A model generated the notes under the pieces. That model had not been told where the DNA came from, ran no database searches, and saw only the letters and a list, made by a program, of their open reading frames with translations. Of a stretch of DNA of 64,000 nucleotides, positions 52,017 through 62,302 are shown piece after piece. Position 1 is the first letter of the stretch. Each line of letters opens with the position of its first letter. Both the position numbers and the translations under genes were made by a program. The stretch comes from Pseudodesulfovibrio sp. (GTDB taxonomy: Bacteria; Desulfobacterota; Desulfovibrionia; Desulfovibrionales; Desulfovibrionaceae). The DNA lies in contig JAEINO010000016.1 of assembly GCA_016342345.1 (NCBI GenBank), forward strand, positions 1 to 64,000, in the 5' to 3' direction.

Positions 52017-53921
52017 TTGAATGAAAAAGCATTAAAAAAGCAAGTTGTTGCAAAAATTCTTTCCAAAGGACTTCATCAGCTTATCGACACTGACTGGCTC
52101 AAAGAAGTTCTTGATGATTTTTCAGCGGTTTCAGATTTAAACGCAACCATGTATTCATTGCCAAACTATGAAACCGTCATCAAAAGCGGTAAATTGGATA
52201 TTTGCAAAGCTCTGCTTCTCGCACAACCGGCACTCAAAGATAAATGCAAAGCCAACAAGACTCTCACTTCCTGTCAATTCAACGCACCCGATATCAATCA
52301 GATTATTGCCCCCTGCTTGCAGGGATTCATGGATGGCTCTACGGCTATAATCGTCCATGGACATCATATCGCAGACATTCACGTTGGGCCTTTTCTATTC
52401 CCGGACTACAACCATAAGCAGCTCTGTAACAGGGCAGAAAAGCTCCATATCCCGTCTGAACTTTTCTCAGAACAGATAAAGAACGTTCCAATCCTCACTG
52501 TCGAAAAAGCGAAAGCGGCCTTGAGTCTTCTTTCCAGCATCGCTGCCATGATTGCCAAAAAAACCATGGACAACCTGATCATCGAACACCGTGCAGAGCA
52601 ACACGAGCAGGAAGGAAAAACCAGAAAGGCAATTCAACGGGAATTGGCAGAATCTCTCTCACAAATTGAAACGATTTTTGCCAACAGTCAGGTTGGTATT
52701 GCACTACTTGGAAAGGACCGTACTCTCTTACGGTGCAACCAGCGCATGGCAGATATTACGGGATATAAATCTCCCAAAGAACTAATCGGCATGAGCATGA
52801 AGCACATGCATCTTTCAGAAGAAAGATATAAAAAATTCGGTGAGCTTTATTATGACACACTCGTTGCAGGAGAGCAGATACAAATCGAGTATGAAATCAA
52901 ACGAAGAGACGGCACCCCGGTCTGGTGCATGTTTTCAGGAAAAGCAATGGACTCTTCTGTACCACCAGATTTGAACAAAGGTGTATTATGGGTTGCAGAC
53001 GACATCACTGAAAAAAAACACACTCAAATACAACTGACTGAATCGTTGGCACAATTGGAAGTGATCTTCAACAATAGTCAGGTTGGGATCATGCACCTGA
53101 AAGGCGGAAGATATTTGCAAAGGGGAAACCAACGTCTCGCGGACATTCTCGGATATGCCTCACCCGAAGAAATGATCGGGTTGAGTATGCGCAATCTGCA
53201 CTTATCCCCAAAAAAATATCATGATTACGGCAAACGATTTTATGAGACCTTGATAAAAGGGAAAAATATCCATGTCGAATATGAATTGAGCCGCAAAGAC
53301 GGAACACCTGTCTGGTGCTCACTTTCAGGAAAAGCTCTGGATACTGACTCTCCTCCAAATCTCGACAAAGGCGTTTTATGGATTATTGATGACATCTCCG
53401 ACCGCAAAAGATTAGAAGAACAATTGATTGAATTGGCTTCGGTTGATGCCTTGACCGGCGCACTTAATCGAAGAGCTTTTCAAGAACAGGTAAGCCGGGA
53501 ACTTGCCATTCATTCACGCTATGACCGACATTTTTCCTTGTTGATGATTGATATTGATCATTTCAAATCCATTAACGACTCATACGGACATGCTACAGGC
53601 GACAACGTATTATGTCATATTGTAAAAATGGTACATAATTTATTACGTGAATCGGATATCTTTGGACGCCTTGGAGGTGAAGAATTTGCCATTGCCATGC
53701 CGGACTGTAACAAAGAAGATGCAATAAAGACGGCCGAACGTATACGTCAGGCCATTGCAAAATCTCCAATGAAAACATCAGAACAAACAGCATGCCGGGT
53801 GACCATCAGTATAGGCGTAGCGTCATGTCCACCGTTTTCCGACCTGAACAAACTACTCAATCCCGCCGACGAGAACCTGTACAAAGCAAAACAAGACGGC
53901 CGTAACAAGGTTATTGGTTAA
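52017..53921 (+). CDS. PocR-PAS-PAS-GGDEF diguanylate cyclase
   Basis: This 634-residue protein has an N-terminal PocR ligand-binding domain (about 20-190; 'DTDWLKEVLDDFSAVSDLNATMYS', a Cys-rich site 'CKANKTLTSC', and 'DIHVGPFLF'), two PAS domains (about 215-335 and 340-460) that are clear copies of each other, and a C-terminal GGDEF domain with 'RLGGEEFAIAMPD' (GGEEF, active form). It should make c-di-GMP in response to small ligands. The start is a TTG (52017) preceded by AAGGTC; the next in-frame Met is inside the PocR domain. Confidence 0.85.
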   Translation: MNEKALKKQVVAKILSKGLHQLIDTDWLKEVLDDFSAVSDLNATMYSLPNYETVIKSGKLDICKALLLAQPALKDKCKANKTLTSCQFNAPDINQIIAPCLQGFMDGSTAIIVHGHHIADIHVGPFLFPDYNHKQLCNRAEKLHIPSELFSEQIKNVPILTVEKAKAALSLLSSIAAMIAKKTMDNLIIEHRAEQHEQEGKTRKAIQRELAESLSQIETIFANSQVGIALLGKDRTLLRCNQRMADITGYKSPKELIGMSMKHMHLSEERYKKFGELYYDTLVAGEQIQIEYEIKRRDGTPVWCMFSGKAMDSSVPPDLNKGVLWVADDITEKKHTQIQLTESLAQLEVIFNNSQVGIMHLKGGRYLQRGNQRLADILGYASPEEMIGLSMRNLHLSPKKYHDYGKRFYETLIKGKNIHVEYELSRKDGTPVWCSLSGKALDTDSPPNLDKGVLWIIDDISDRKRLEEQLIELASVDALTGALNRRAFQEQVSRELAIHSRYDRHFSLLMIDIDHFKSINDSYGHATGDNVLCHIVKMVHNLLRESDIFGRLGGEEFAIAMPDCNKEDAIKTAERIRQAIAKSPMKTSEQTACRVTISIGVASCPPFSDLNKLLNPADENLYKAKQDGRNKVIG

Positions 53922-54023
53922 GAAAACAGGCACTTGAACTCCCACTTTGTCTGCAAAATGCTCATGTTGAGTTCATTTTAAAAATGCAAAAATTAAATTT
54001 TAATCGTAAATAATACTCCATAA

Positions 54024-54062
54024 AAGAAAGCCCTCGTGCCATTGGCACGAGGGCTTTCTTTG
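54024..54062 (-). terminator. bidirectional terminator
   Basis: A stem AAAGCCCTCGTGCC with GGCACGAGGGCTTT closes ATT, between the GGDEF gene and the SH3-domain gene. Confidence 0.9.
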
Positions 54063-54074
54063 CTCATGTGATTT

Positions 54075-55418
54075 CTACAGGAAATTAGTCCCGAAGAGTG
54101 CCGCTTTCCTGACCCATAATTCAAGCATCTGCTCTTCATCGAACTTGGTCACACCAAAGGAAAGATCCTCCAAGTCCATTCCTGGCAGGTAAACAAGCAC
54201 AACCACATTCTTCATGGCTTTTTTATGTTCACGCCACAAAGTCGTGGAAAAATCCTTGAGTGCTTCGGTATCAGGCAACTTCTTGGTCAAAAGAAAAACT
54301 TTAATAGTGATCCAAGTTTCTCCGAGTTGCTTGGTTTCAGACTTTTCGACAATACGATACTGGTATCCATGCGCTGTTTTATCCGGTGTAGGATCGGGTC
54401 TTTTGATATCTTTAAACTGACTTCGGTCAATGACCATGGTCTTTTTTTCACCACCAATCGACTTTGCAGCAGGAATCTCCTTGCTCACTTCAACCGAAGA
54501 AACCATTGTTTTTTCATCAGCTTCAATCAGACTTTGCAAGGCATATCCGGCAGCTCGGCTTTCCGTACGAATCATCTCGTCTTCCTTGAATACCGCATAC
54601 CAACCATTTTTCAGAAAATCGACACGGACTCTTTCTCCCGGCTTCAAAGTCCTGACATGTGGCGAACCAGAGGTGCGCCCCTTCCGAACATTCACCTTGC
54701 CTTTCACTGTCACGACCGTTCCCCAGGACTTGGAACTTTTCACAGGGACAGACACTGGAGCAAGCGGAGGAACCACCGCCCCACTTACTTGACCCTGACC
54801 ACTTGGCACTTCCACTGCTACCGAAACCACTACGGGAGCAGAAAGGCTCTCTTGAACAGATTTCTTATTCCCTTCACCGAGTCTGGCCAGAGATTTACTG
54901 GTAGCAGGTTTGAAATATTTGACACTGCTGTAGCCTATGGCATTCATATTTGATCGAATTGTCGCCTGAGGAGAGAACACCATGGTCCAATCGTCTTCGG
55001 GAAAATCAATCTTGACAAGTTCCATAACCTGAAGGGTCTTGATCTTCCGCCCCTTGACCGATGCGATGCTCCGAACATTGAGCTTGCGCACTGTCTGCAC
55101 AAATTCGCCCCAGGAAGCTGGTTCGACACGGGTCTGATTCTTCTTGAGATATTTGACATTGGAATATCCAACCGCAACAGATTCACTATTTCTGGTTTCA
55201 TCTGGCTCGAAGACCGCTACCCATCCGTCTTTCATAAAACCAATCCGAACCTTCTGCCCAGGATAGAGACTGCCAACCCAGGCGTCCGTGGCCGACCGGC
55301 CCTTCCTCAAATTGAGAGGACGATCAGGATATCGAATTTCTCCAAAACACCAGGCTGTAGATACAACCAACAGGAGCAGACTGACAATAAGAACAACTAT
55401 GATATGAATCTTGCGCAT
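54075..55418 (-). CDS. secreted protein with several bacterial SH3 domains
   Basis: This 447-residue protein has an N-terminal signal segment (residues 6-24) and three SH3-like modules: residues 30-90 ('LNLRKGRSATDAWVGSLYPGQKVRIGFMKDGWVAVFEPDE'), about 110-175 ('LNVRSIASVKGRKIKTLQVMELVKIDFPEDDW') and about 235-295 ('VNVRKGRTSGSPHVRTLKPGERVRVDFLKNGWYAVF'). Each ends with a similar 'AVGYSNVKYL/AAGYALQSLI' strand. A C-terminal domain (330-447) is unrecognised. Bacterial SH3 domains often bind peptidoglycan, so a periplasmic cell-wall role is inferred. Probably the last gene of the priA-containing cluster. Confidence 0.75.
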   Translation of the reverse strand: MRKIHIIVVLIVSLLLLVVSTAWCFGEIRYPDRPLNLRKGRSATDAWVGSLYPGQKVRIGFMKDGWVAVFEPDETRNSESVAVGYSNVKYLKKNQTRVEPASWGEFVQTVRKLNVRSIASVKGRKIKTLQVMELVKIDFPEDDWTMVFSPQATIRSNMNAIGYSSVKYFKPATSKSLARLGEGNKKSVQESLSAPVVVSVAVEVPSGQGQVSGAVVPPLAPVSVPVKSSKSWGTVVTVKGKVNVRKGRTSGSPHVRTLKPGERVRVDFLKNGWYAVFKEDEMIRTESRAAGYALQSLIEADEKTMVSSVEVSKEIPAAKSIGGEKKTMVIDRSQFKDIKRPDPTPDKTAHGYQYRIVEKSETKQLGETWITIKVFLLTKKLPDTEALKDFSTTLWREHKKAMKNVVVLVYLPGMDLEDLSFGVTKFDEEQMLELWVRKAALFGTNFL

Positions 55419-55433
55419 TAATATACCGTCCGC

Positions 55434-55943
55434 CTAAATCATGCCGTTGAGTTCACGGATGACACGATCTGTTATGTCCATTGATTTATCCACAAAACCG
55501 ATAATTTCAGGATCAGTAAGAATCATCGTGAACCCCATCTCCTTGGCAATGGACCGCAAAATTGAATCCGCACGCCGCATGACGAACTGAATCAAACGCC
55601 GCTCTTCACCTTGAATTTCAAGATTACTGCTTTCGACAATCTGCTCGTACCCACGAACAGCTATCCGAAGTCCCTTCTCCGTGCCTTGCTGAGCCGTTAC
55701 GGACAACCCCCCATTTTGCAATTGCCCTTTGAGGGTTTCAACTGACTCAAGGGCCAGACGAACCCGACGATCCTTTTCCTTGCCCAATCGGGCAAGGTCG
55801 TCCTGGGCTATTCGCCCGATCTTGGACTCATTGATAATCCGTTGGGGATTGACAAAACCAACCTTGGACGTCTGTGCCGAGGCCGAAACGGCCAGCAACA
55901 GGACCATCACGCTGACCACTGTACATATATTCAACAGTTTCAT
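55434..55943 (-). CDS. OmpH/Skp-family periplasmic protein
   Basis: From the ATG at 55943 (after AAGGTAG) the product has 169 residues. It has a cleavable signal ending 'AVSASAQT', then 'VGFVNPQRIINESKIGRIAQDDLARLGKEKDRRV', the OmpH/Skp coiled-coil start, a helical middle and a C-terminal beta segment ('MGFTMILTDPEIIGFVDKSMDITDRVIRELN'). Skp binds outer-membrane proteins in the periplasm. It lies 15 bp from the SH3-domain gene on the same strand, and may act with it in envelope assembly. Confidence 0.82.
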   Translation of the reverse strand: MKLLNICTVVSVMVLLLAVSASAQTSKVGFVNPQRIINESKIGRIAQDDLARLGKEKDRRVRLALESVETLKGQLQNGGLSVTAQQGTEKGLRIAVRGYEQIVESSNLEIQGEERRLIQFVMRRADSILRSIAKEMGFTMILTDPEIIGFVDKSMDITDRVIRELNGMI

Positions 55944-56014
55944 ATGGATGACTACCTTGGGTTTCTTAATAATAGGGCACTGTAGCCGAGAACACTGCTG
56001 ATTGTCGAGACGGT

Positions 56015-58381
56015 TCACAATGTCGTCAACGGATCAAGATCAAGCCCGGTCCGAATCATTCTGGGATTGGGATTTGCCTGCATCATGTAACCGTAGAGAG
56101 CCCTGACCTTCTCCCAGTCATCACCCTTGAGCAGACAGTTGAACCGTCTCCTTCCACGCAGCATGCTCAAAGGAGCCGGAGCAGGACCCAACACGGTAAT
56201 TCCCAAATCGGACGCTTTATTGCGAAGAGCCCTGGCAAACAAAGGGATAGCTGCCGGACCATCCGCATACTCCGCAGGATGACTAATACGAATGAGTGCC
56301 ATCTTAGAAAAAGGCGGATAACCAAAAAGTTTGCGTCGCGCAATTTCACGCTCGTAAAACCCGCTATAATCACCGTTCAGGACCTCGTTCCAGATAGGAT
56401 GAACAGGATTACGCGTCTGAATGAGTACCTTGCCCGGACTGAGACCACGCCCCGCCCGACCAGCGACCTGGACCAAAAGTTGAAATGTCCGCTCCGTGGA
56501 TCTGTAATCCGGCAAATTAAGCCCCAGATCTCCATCAGCAACCGCAACGAGCGTCACATTGGGGAAATGATGCCCCTTGGATATCATCTGGGTTCCAACA
56601 AGTACCTGAGCCTCCCCGCGCCCAAAAGCTCCGAGAATTTCCTCGATACGCTCCTGCCGCCTTGTGGAGTCTCGATCAAGACGAAGGACCTTGGTACCTT
56701 CTGGCAAAGTATCCTGCAAAAGTTCTTCAATCCGTTCAGTACCTTCCCCCATGGGAATAAAATTGGCACTGCCACACTTCTTGCACAAAAACGGATAGGA
56801 ATATGACAAACCGCAATAATGGCAGACAACCCGCTCACGGCCCTTGTGATAGGTCATGCCAACTTCACACTCCGGGCATCGCACCGTCTCGCCACAATCC
56901 AGACAATACATGACCGGCGCATATCCCCGTCGATTGAGCATGACAATGACTTGGTTTCCAGCTTCAATAGTTGCCTTCATCGCCGCAAAAGTTTGCGGTG
57001 CAAAAGGCTGTCCCGGTTTGTTCAGCTTGGAGATATCCACCAACTCCACATCCGGCAACAGACTCTTTCCCACTCTCTTTTTCAATGTGGAAACTGGAAT
57101 GGCCCCTTGACTCGCAGCATAAAAGGTCTTCACATCCGGCGTGGCAGAACCAAGTACAAGAAGTCCTGCGGTTCGTCCAACCTTGTACCAAGCAACTTCC
57201 TTGGCCTGATAGGCAAGACGATCTTCCTGTTTGAAAGACTCGTCATGCTCTTCGTCCAGCACAACCATGCCCAATTTTGGCACAGGCAGGAAAAGAGAAG
57301 ATCGGGTTCCAACCACAATGACAGGTGTCTTTTCCCGAGCCATTTCCCTGAATACGACTTCCCTTTTTTTTGGACTTTGATAGCCATGATAAAAAACTGT
57401 CTTCGCTTCCGGAAAATGTTCGACAACCGTTCTGTACAGCTTACAGGCCAGTGCGACTTCAGGAGCAAGCAAAAGAACTGAACGCCCCCGTTCCTGACAT
57501 TTTCTGATCATTTCAAGATACAGAAGAGTCTTGCCGCTGCCAGTCACACCATGCACCAAATGCGGACCACCACCATTCTCCATGGTCACCGTCATCTCAG
57601 AAAGGGCCACTTCCTGTTCACTGGTCAAATCGTAATCAAACAATTCCGAAACAGCGCAAGCACCAGGCCCTTCATCAACCTCTGCCAAATGGTCTGCCGT
57701 GAGTTCTCCCAGAGAAACAAGCCCCACGCCTTCCAACTTCGCAGCAACGTCCGTAGCCCAATCACCCAGAGAATGACGAAGGGCAAAAAGACTTTGCGGA
57801 CCGTTCTCCAAAAGATGCTCAAGAAGTCGCATCTGACGCTTTGCATTCGGACGCACGGCCCATGGCGGATCGGAAACAAGAGAGGCAAATCGATCTTCGG
57901 CTTCCCGTTTGGCATTGATTTGCAACCGCATACGGCCAGCCAGCCAGAGTTCCATGAGTGCAGTCTTTTCAGCTTCACTGAACTGTATCAATTCTGAAGG
58001 TCTGACGGTTCCCGGCAATTTAAATTTCGACAAATGCTTGTCGACCCGAAACGTCACAGCTGCGGTCCGCAAACCTCTGGGAAGAATGATTTCAAGAATT
58101 CGACCCACATTCACCATTTGACGGGCTGCAAGATTCTCAGCCATGTCGATATAATGCGAGTCAAGAAGCGGCGTACGCTCAAGGGGCCAAATAATCTGCT
58201 TTATCTCAACTCCGTCAGGAGCTTCGTCAACAGATCCAACAACAACTCCGGCCCGATGAGAATTACCAAGGGGAACAATGACACGCTGTCCTGAAACAAG
58301 GACAGGGAAATAAGATGGTCGCTCGTATGTCAACACCTGATACGGAGGACTAACGAGCGTTACCTGCCAGAAATCGGCCAT
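56015..58381 (-). CDS. priA: primosomal protein N' (replication restart helicase)
   Basis: This 788-residue helicase has an N-terminal 3'-DNA-binding domain, Walker A 'GVTGSGKT', 'DEEHDES', the zinc-binding insert with CLDC, CPEC, CHYC and CKKC, and the later motifs 'LNRRGYAP', 'GTQMISKGHHFPNVTLVAVADGD' and 'RTFQLLVQVAGRAGRG'. It reloads the replication machinery at stalled forks. It precedes an OmpH-like gene by about 70 bp. Confidence 0.95.
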   Translation of the reverse strand: MADFWQVTLVSPPYQVLTYERPSYFPVLVSGQRVIVPLGNSHRAGVVVGSVDEAPDGVEIKQIIWPLERTPLLDSHYIDMAENLAARQMVNVGRILEIILPRGLRTAAVTFRVDKHLSKFKLPGTVRPSELIQFSEAEKTALMELWLAGRMRLQINAKREAEDRFASLVSDPPWAVRPNAKRQMRLLEHLLENGPQSLFALRHSLGDWATDVAAKLEGVGLVSLGELTADHLAEVDEGPGACAVSELFDYDLTSEQEVALSEMTVTMENGGGPHLVHGVTGSGKTLLYLEMIRKCQERGRSVLLLAPEVALACKLYRTVVEHFPEAKTVFYHGYQSPKKREVVFREMAREKTPVIVVGTRSSLFLPVPKLGMVVLDEEHDESFKQEDRLAYQAKEVAWYKVGRTAGLLVLGSATPDVKTFYAASQGAIPVSTLKKRVGKSLLPDVELVDISKLNKPGQPFAPQTFAAMKATIEAGNQVIVMLNRRGYAPVMYCLDCGETVRCPECEVGMTYHKGRERVVCHYCGLSYSYPFLCKKCGSANFIPMGEGTERIEELLQDTLPEGTKVLRLDRDSTRRQERIEEILGAFGRGEAQVLVGTQMISKGHHFPNVTLVAVADGDLGLNLPDYRSTERTFQLLVQVAGRAGRGLSPGKVLIQTRNPVHPIWNEVLNGDYSGFYEREIARRKLFGYPPFSKMALIRISHPAEYADGPAAIPLFARALRNKASDLGITVLGPAPAPLSMLRGRRRFNCLLKGDDWEKVRALYGYMMQANPNPRMIRTGLDLDPLTTL

Positions 58382-58390
58382 GAATCCAAC

Positions 58391-59128
58391 TTATCCTGAA
58401 GACGGGTAATGAAATGATTTCAAGAGTATATCAAACGGCACCGGGGGCATGGCACAAGGTGTGCCATCAAGCGAATCACGGGCATACAGTTCTTCGCCAT
58501 CGGCCCGGTTGACGGCTATCCACTTTATATCAGCCGCAAGATGGCCACCATTAAAAGTCACAACGACCTTTTCCGGCACACGAAACCCGCCCATAGTCCG
58601 ATAATCCAAATACTGGACCGAAATCAGGCCCGCACCGGATGCGTACCGGACCAAAATAGGAGAAAAATCCTCGTTATTCAATTGAACGGTCGGCGTCATG
58701 TCGTCATCAGGTTCGGCACCAATCATAAAACACGGGGAATCATCGCAAAATCCATAGTTCCTGGTTGCATTGTCCACCCCCCACGCTTTCCATGTCTCAA
58801 CAGGATTGGGAGGCATCCAGACAAACAGAGGAGACAACGCAAATCCTTCAGCAGTACACGTGCTCACGACAGTCCCGGCGTTGCCAACGGCCTCGGCCGT
58901 ATCGCCCGCATGCCATTCCTGCCGCCACTTGCCTTCGGCATACCAGACGTGAACCGATGAGCCTGGATATTCAGGAAAAGTCATCTGGGCTTCCCATGAA
59001 GAAAGAGCCCCAAATTCCTTATGCATAAGCCGGGAAAGCCCCTCATCATCCGGCGAAAAAGCGAACGCGGGAAGAACACAGGAGACAATGAGTACAAAAA
59101 CAATAAATGTGGAAATCAACCTGAACAA
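58391..59128 (-). CDS. exported protein of unknown function
   Basis: This 245-residue protein has a signal peptide (residues 4-23, cleavage after AFA). The rest is beta-rich, with 'LLVRYASGAGLISVQYLDYRTMGGFRVPEKVVVTFNGGHLAADIKWIAV', which faintly resembles LolA/LolB-type lipoprotein carriers; this is a guess. Paired cysteines (in 'CDDSPC' and 'STCTAEG') may form disulfides. Its 5' end overlaps the 3' end of galU by 13 bp and its stop lies 9 bp before priA. Confidence 0.65.
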   Translation of the reverse strand: MFRLISTFIVFVLIVSCVLPAFAFSPDDEGLSRLMHKEFGALSSWEAQMTFPEYPGSSVHVWYAEGKWRQEWHAGDTAEAVGNAGTVVSTCTAEGFALSPLFVWMPPNPVETWKAWGVDNATRNYGFCDDSPCFMIGAEPDDDMTPTVQLNNEDFSPILVRYASGAGLISVQYLDYRTMGGFRVPEKVVVTFNGGHLAADIKWIAVNRADGEELYARDSLDGTPCAMPPVPFDILLKSFHYPSSG

Positions 59129-59988
59129 GACAGCAACTCCTGAAGTCTTTTGACGAGTTCATCCCTGAGTTCTTCGTCATGCAGCGCGAAATAAATATTT
59201 GCAGTAAGGTACTCCACCCAATCTCCGGCATCAAACCGTTGCCCGGCCAACTTAACGGCAACCAATTTATCCTGATCCGCAAGCCCCTGAAGGGCGTCTG
59301 TCAGCTGAATTTCTCCACCAACACCGGCTTTCTGCTTTTCGAGAATTTCAAAAATCTCAGGCAAAAGCACATATCGACCAATAATTGCGAGATTCGAAGG
59401 AGCCTCTGCAACAGGTGGCTTTTCAACCAGCTTGGTAACACGATACATGCCGCCCTCAATTTTCTCCCCCTTGATCACACCATATTTGCTGACCTTCTCT
59501 TCGGGAACTTCAATGACACCCACAACAGCCTTCCCTGTAATCTGGGCAGCCTTTATGAGTTCCCCGATTCCCGTATTCCGACCAAACATCAGATCATCAC
59601 CAAGCATGACAGCAAACGGTTCGTTTTTGCACACCTCGCGAGCGGTCAGCACGGCATGCCCCAATCCGAGTTGCTCCTTCTGGCGAACAGCAATGACATT
59701 AACCATGTCTGCAACTCGACGAACTTCATCCAACATACCCGTCTTTCCGGCACGCTCCAAAAGTTGCTCAAGCAAGAAGTTGCGATCAAAATGATCTTCG
59801 ATAATCGTTTTATTCTGATTGGTAACAAAGACAACATCCGAAATTCCAGCACCAATCCCCTCTTCCACAATGTACTGCACAATGGGTTTGCGGAATATGG
59901 GCAACATTTCCTTGGGAACGTTCTTGGTGGCAGGAAGTGAACGAGTACCCCAGCCGGCAACCGGAATTACGGCCTTCTTTATCTCCAT
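59116..59988 (-). CDS. galU: UTP-glucose-1-phosphate uridylyltransferase
   Basis: This 290-residue protein has the nucleotidyltransferase start 'AVIPVAGWGTRSLPATKNVPKEMLPI', the substrate residues in 'VVEKPP', and 'GRYVLLPEIFEIL'. It makes UDP-glucose for surface polysaccharides. The ATG at 59988 has GGGAGAA upstream; an in-frame upstream ATG is less likely. It is directly downstream of glmM (about 28 bp). Confidence 0.92.
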   Translation of the reverse strand: MEIKKAVIPVAGWGTRSLPATKNVPKEMLPIFRKPIVQYIVEEGIGAGISDVVFVTNQNKTIIEDHFDRNFLLEQLLERAGKTGMLDEVRRVADMVNVIAVRQKEQLGLGHAVLTAREVCKNEPFAVMLGDDLMFGRNTGIGELIKAAQITGKAVVGVIEVPEEKVSKYGVIKGEKIEGGMYRVTKLVEKPPVAEAPSNLAIIGRYVLLPEIFEILEKQKAGVGGEIQLTDALQGLADQDKLVAVKLAGQRFDAGDWVEYLTANIYFALHDEELRDELVKRLQELLSCSG

Positions 59989-60015
59989 CTGATTCTCCCT
60001 GAAATGACGGCTCAA

Positions 60016-61368
60016 TTATCGTAAATACTTTTCACACGCTTCAACAATATCATTGGCGTACAACTCGACCTTGTCAGCATCCGGTCCCTCAACCATGACA
60101 CGGCACACAGCTTCAGTTCCAGAATATCGTAGCAGAACGCGCCCCTTGCCGTATAGGGCCTCTTCAACTTTTTGCACGGCTTCCTGAACTTCTGGAGCCT
60201 GCGCAAAAGGAACTTTTCTCTCTACATGGACATTCCGAAGAACTTGTGGGAACGGCTCAAGCAATCCGGCCAATTCGGAAAGCGGTTTCTCTTTTTCGCA
60301 CATTATACGCAACAACTGCAACGCAGCAAGCAGACCATCTCCCGTTGTCGAATGCTCCATGAAAACAAGATGCCCCGACTGCTCGCCTCCAAGCATGGCA
60401 CCTTCACGGCGCATAGCCTCGACAACATACCGATCGCCAACTGCAGTTCGAAGCAGCGTGCCGCCATGTTCCTGCATGAACAATTCAAGTGCCATGTTAC
60501 TCATGACCGTTGAAACAAGCATGTTCTTGGGAAGTTTGTCTTTTTCCATCAACTCAAGAGCGGACAGTGCCATGATCTGATCACCATCAAGAATACGCCC
60601 TTTTTCATCACAGACAATCAACCGATCAGCGTCACCGTCCAAAGCTATTCCGATATCCGCATCTTCGTCCACAACGATGTTGGAAATAACCTCTGGGTAT
60701 AATGATCCGCACTTCTGGTTGATATTCAAACCATCTGGTTTCACACCAACCCTGACCACCTCGGCTCCGAGCTCCTCGAAAATGACAGGTGCGACTCCGT
60801 AGGCCGCTCCATGGGCACAATCAAGAACGATCTTCATGCCATCAAGGGTCAATTTCGAAGAAAAGCTATTTTTGAGATAGACTATATATCGACCACGAGC
60901 GTCTTCGATACGGTGGGCACGTCCCACTTTTTCAGGAGCAGGATAATCCCACTTGGTCTTGTCGGACATGACCAGCTCGCTGATCTCATCCTCTACTTCG
61001 TCGGGCAATTTAAAACCCATGCGATCAAAGAACTTGATACCGTTGTCCATGAAAGGATTATGAGATGCAGAAATAACCACGCCAAGATCAGCACGCATAT
61101 TGCGCGTCAAAAATGATATGGCTGGCGTAGGCATGGGCCCTACGAGAAAAACATCCATGCCATTGGCACACAGTCCTGATGTCAGCGCAGTCTCAAAAAC
61201 ATACCCTGACAAACGAGTATCCTTGCCAATAACCACTCGATGCCTCTTTGCGCCATTACGAAAATACTGTCCAGCCGCCAAACCGAGTCGCAACGCGATT
61301 TCCGGGGTCATGGGGAATATATTGCCCTGCCCGCGCAGGCCATCGGTTCCAAAAAGCCTCTGCACCAT
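60016..61368 (-). CDS. glmM: phosphoglucosamine mutase
   Basis: This 450-residue enzyme has the active-site serine loop '[17 protein letters not shown]', metal-binding '[14 protein letters not shown]', the sugar-binding 'GGEQSGHL' and the phosphate-binding '[15 protein letters not shown]'. It converts glucosamine-6-phosphate to glucosamine-1-phosphate for peptidoglycan and LPS. The position after cdaA-cdaR is the conserved cdaA-cdaR-glmM arrangement, in which CdaR and GlmM are known to control CdaA activity in other bacteria. Confidence 0.95.
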   Translation of the reverse strand: MVQRLFGTDGLRGQGNIFPMTPEIALRLGLAAGQYFRNGAKRHRVVIGKDTRLSGYVFETALTSGLCANGMDVFLVGPMPTPAISFLTRNMRADLGVVISASHNPFMDNGIKFFDRMGFKLPDEVEDEISELVMSDKTKWDYPAPEKVGRAHRIEDARGRYIVYLKNSFSSKLTLDGMKIVLDCAHGAAYGVAPVIFEELGAEVVRVGVKPDGLNINQKCGSLYPEVISNIVVDEDADIGIALDGDADRLIVCDEKGRILDGDQIMALSALELMEKDKLPKNMLVSTVMSNMALELFMQEHGGTLLRTAVGDRYVVEAMRREGAMLGGEQSGHLVFMEHSTTGDGLLAALQLLRIMCEKEKPLSELAGLLEPFPQVLRNVHVERKVPFAQAPEVQEAVQKVEEALYGKGRVLLRYSGTEAVCRVMVEGPDADKVELYANDIVEACEKYLR

Positions 61369-61398
61369 GGATTGCTCCGAATCACCGCCAAAAGCGGT

Positions 61399-62301
61399 CT
61401 ATTTTTTCTTTATGATGGTTTGTACGGTCTCAGGATTCATCTTTTCAAGACGGCATCCGTCAGGAAGGCTGACATCATAATTCAGTTCATACTTGCCCGA
61501 TGCAATCTCTCTACCAAACTTGAGGACGGCAGTCATTTCCTTACGATATTCGTTGTCACGAAAAAGCGAAATTGGCCCTTCGATCAACAAACGTACAAAG
61601 TCCTGTGTAACCGAGGCCTTGTAACCTTCCGGGACTTGCACATCAAGAGGAAGCTTGACCCATACTTGCCGAGTCTTGGGCCCGAAAAAGGCTTCGACAC
61701 GAACCTGTCCTGGAGACGCCTCAATTTTTCCGGGAAGCTCAAGTCCGACATTTTCTGCCCAGGACTTGGGGACGTCATCAGGAAAATCTTCCTTCATGAC
61801 CACTTTGGCCTTCAATATCTTGCGCAACAACGTTTCTGGTCCGCGAATCACTATCAGATCCGGTGCAGCCACCACTTCCTGAATCATGTAGTCAGAATTA
61901 AGTTCACCGGTCCATGCGGCTTCAACTTCGATTGTTTTTGAAATGCGCCTGTCAACCACAAGATTAAGACGATTTGGTTTAACTTCGATAATTTCGTAAG
62001 TCGAAGACAGCGGAATCTTTGATGATTCAATATCGACCACATGCTTACCAATCTGCAGCTTACCAACGTCGATGGGATAACTCAAATTCTGAGAGGACAA
62101 ATTGCCTACCAGCCCCTTGGGACCACGCAATCTGATCTGAATTTTGTCAACCAACCCTTCCTCAATGATCAATCCTTCAGGAGGATTGGTCATGACAACA
62201 GGCATTTCCACCCAGGTTTCAACGACTTCACGCCCAGTAACCAGGAACCATGTAAAAATCGCCAAGGAAAGGGATAACAATATTGTTTGCCAATTCTTCA
62301 T
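61399..62301 (-). CDS. cdaR: YbbR-domain membrane protein, CdaR-like
   Basis: This 300-residue protein has an N-terminal membrane anchor (residues 7-23) and repeated YbbR domains on the outside ('VEMPVVMTNPPEGLIIEEGLVDKIQIRLRGPKGLV', 'VEAAWTGELNSDYMIQEVVAAPDLIVIRGPE', 'VWVKLPLDVQVPEGYKAS'). In Firmicutes CdaR regulates the adenylate cyclase CdaA. It starts two bases after cdaA's stop region, on the same strand. Confidence 0.88.
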   Translation of the reverse strand: MKNWQTILLSLSLAIFTWFLVTGREVVETWVEMPVVMTNPPEGLIIEEGLVDKIQIRLRGPKGLVGNLSSQNLSYPIDVGKLQIGKHVVDIESSKIPLSSTYEIIEVKPNRLNLVVDRRISKTIEVEAAWTGELNSDYMIQEVVAAPDLIVIRGPETLLRKILKAKVVMKEDFPDDVPKSWAENVGLELPGKIEASPGQVRVEAFFGPKTRQVWVKLPLDVQVPEGYKASVTQDFVRLLIEGPISLFRDNEYRKEMTAVLKFGREIASGKYELNYDVSLPDGCRLEKMNPETVQTIIKKK

Positions 62302-62302
62302 T

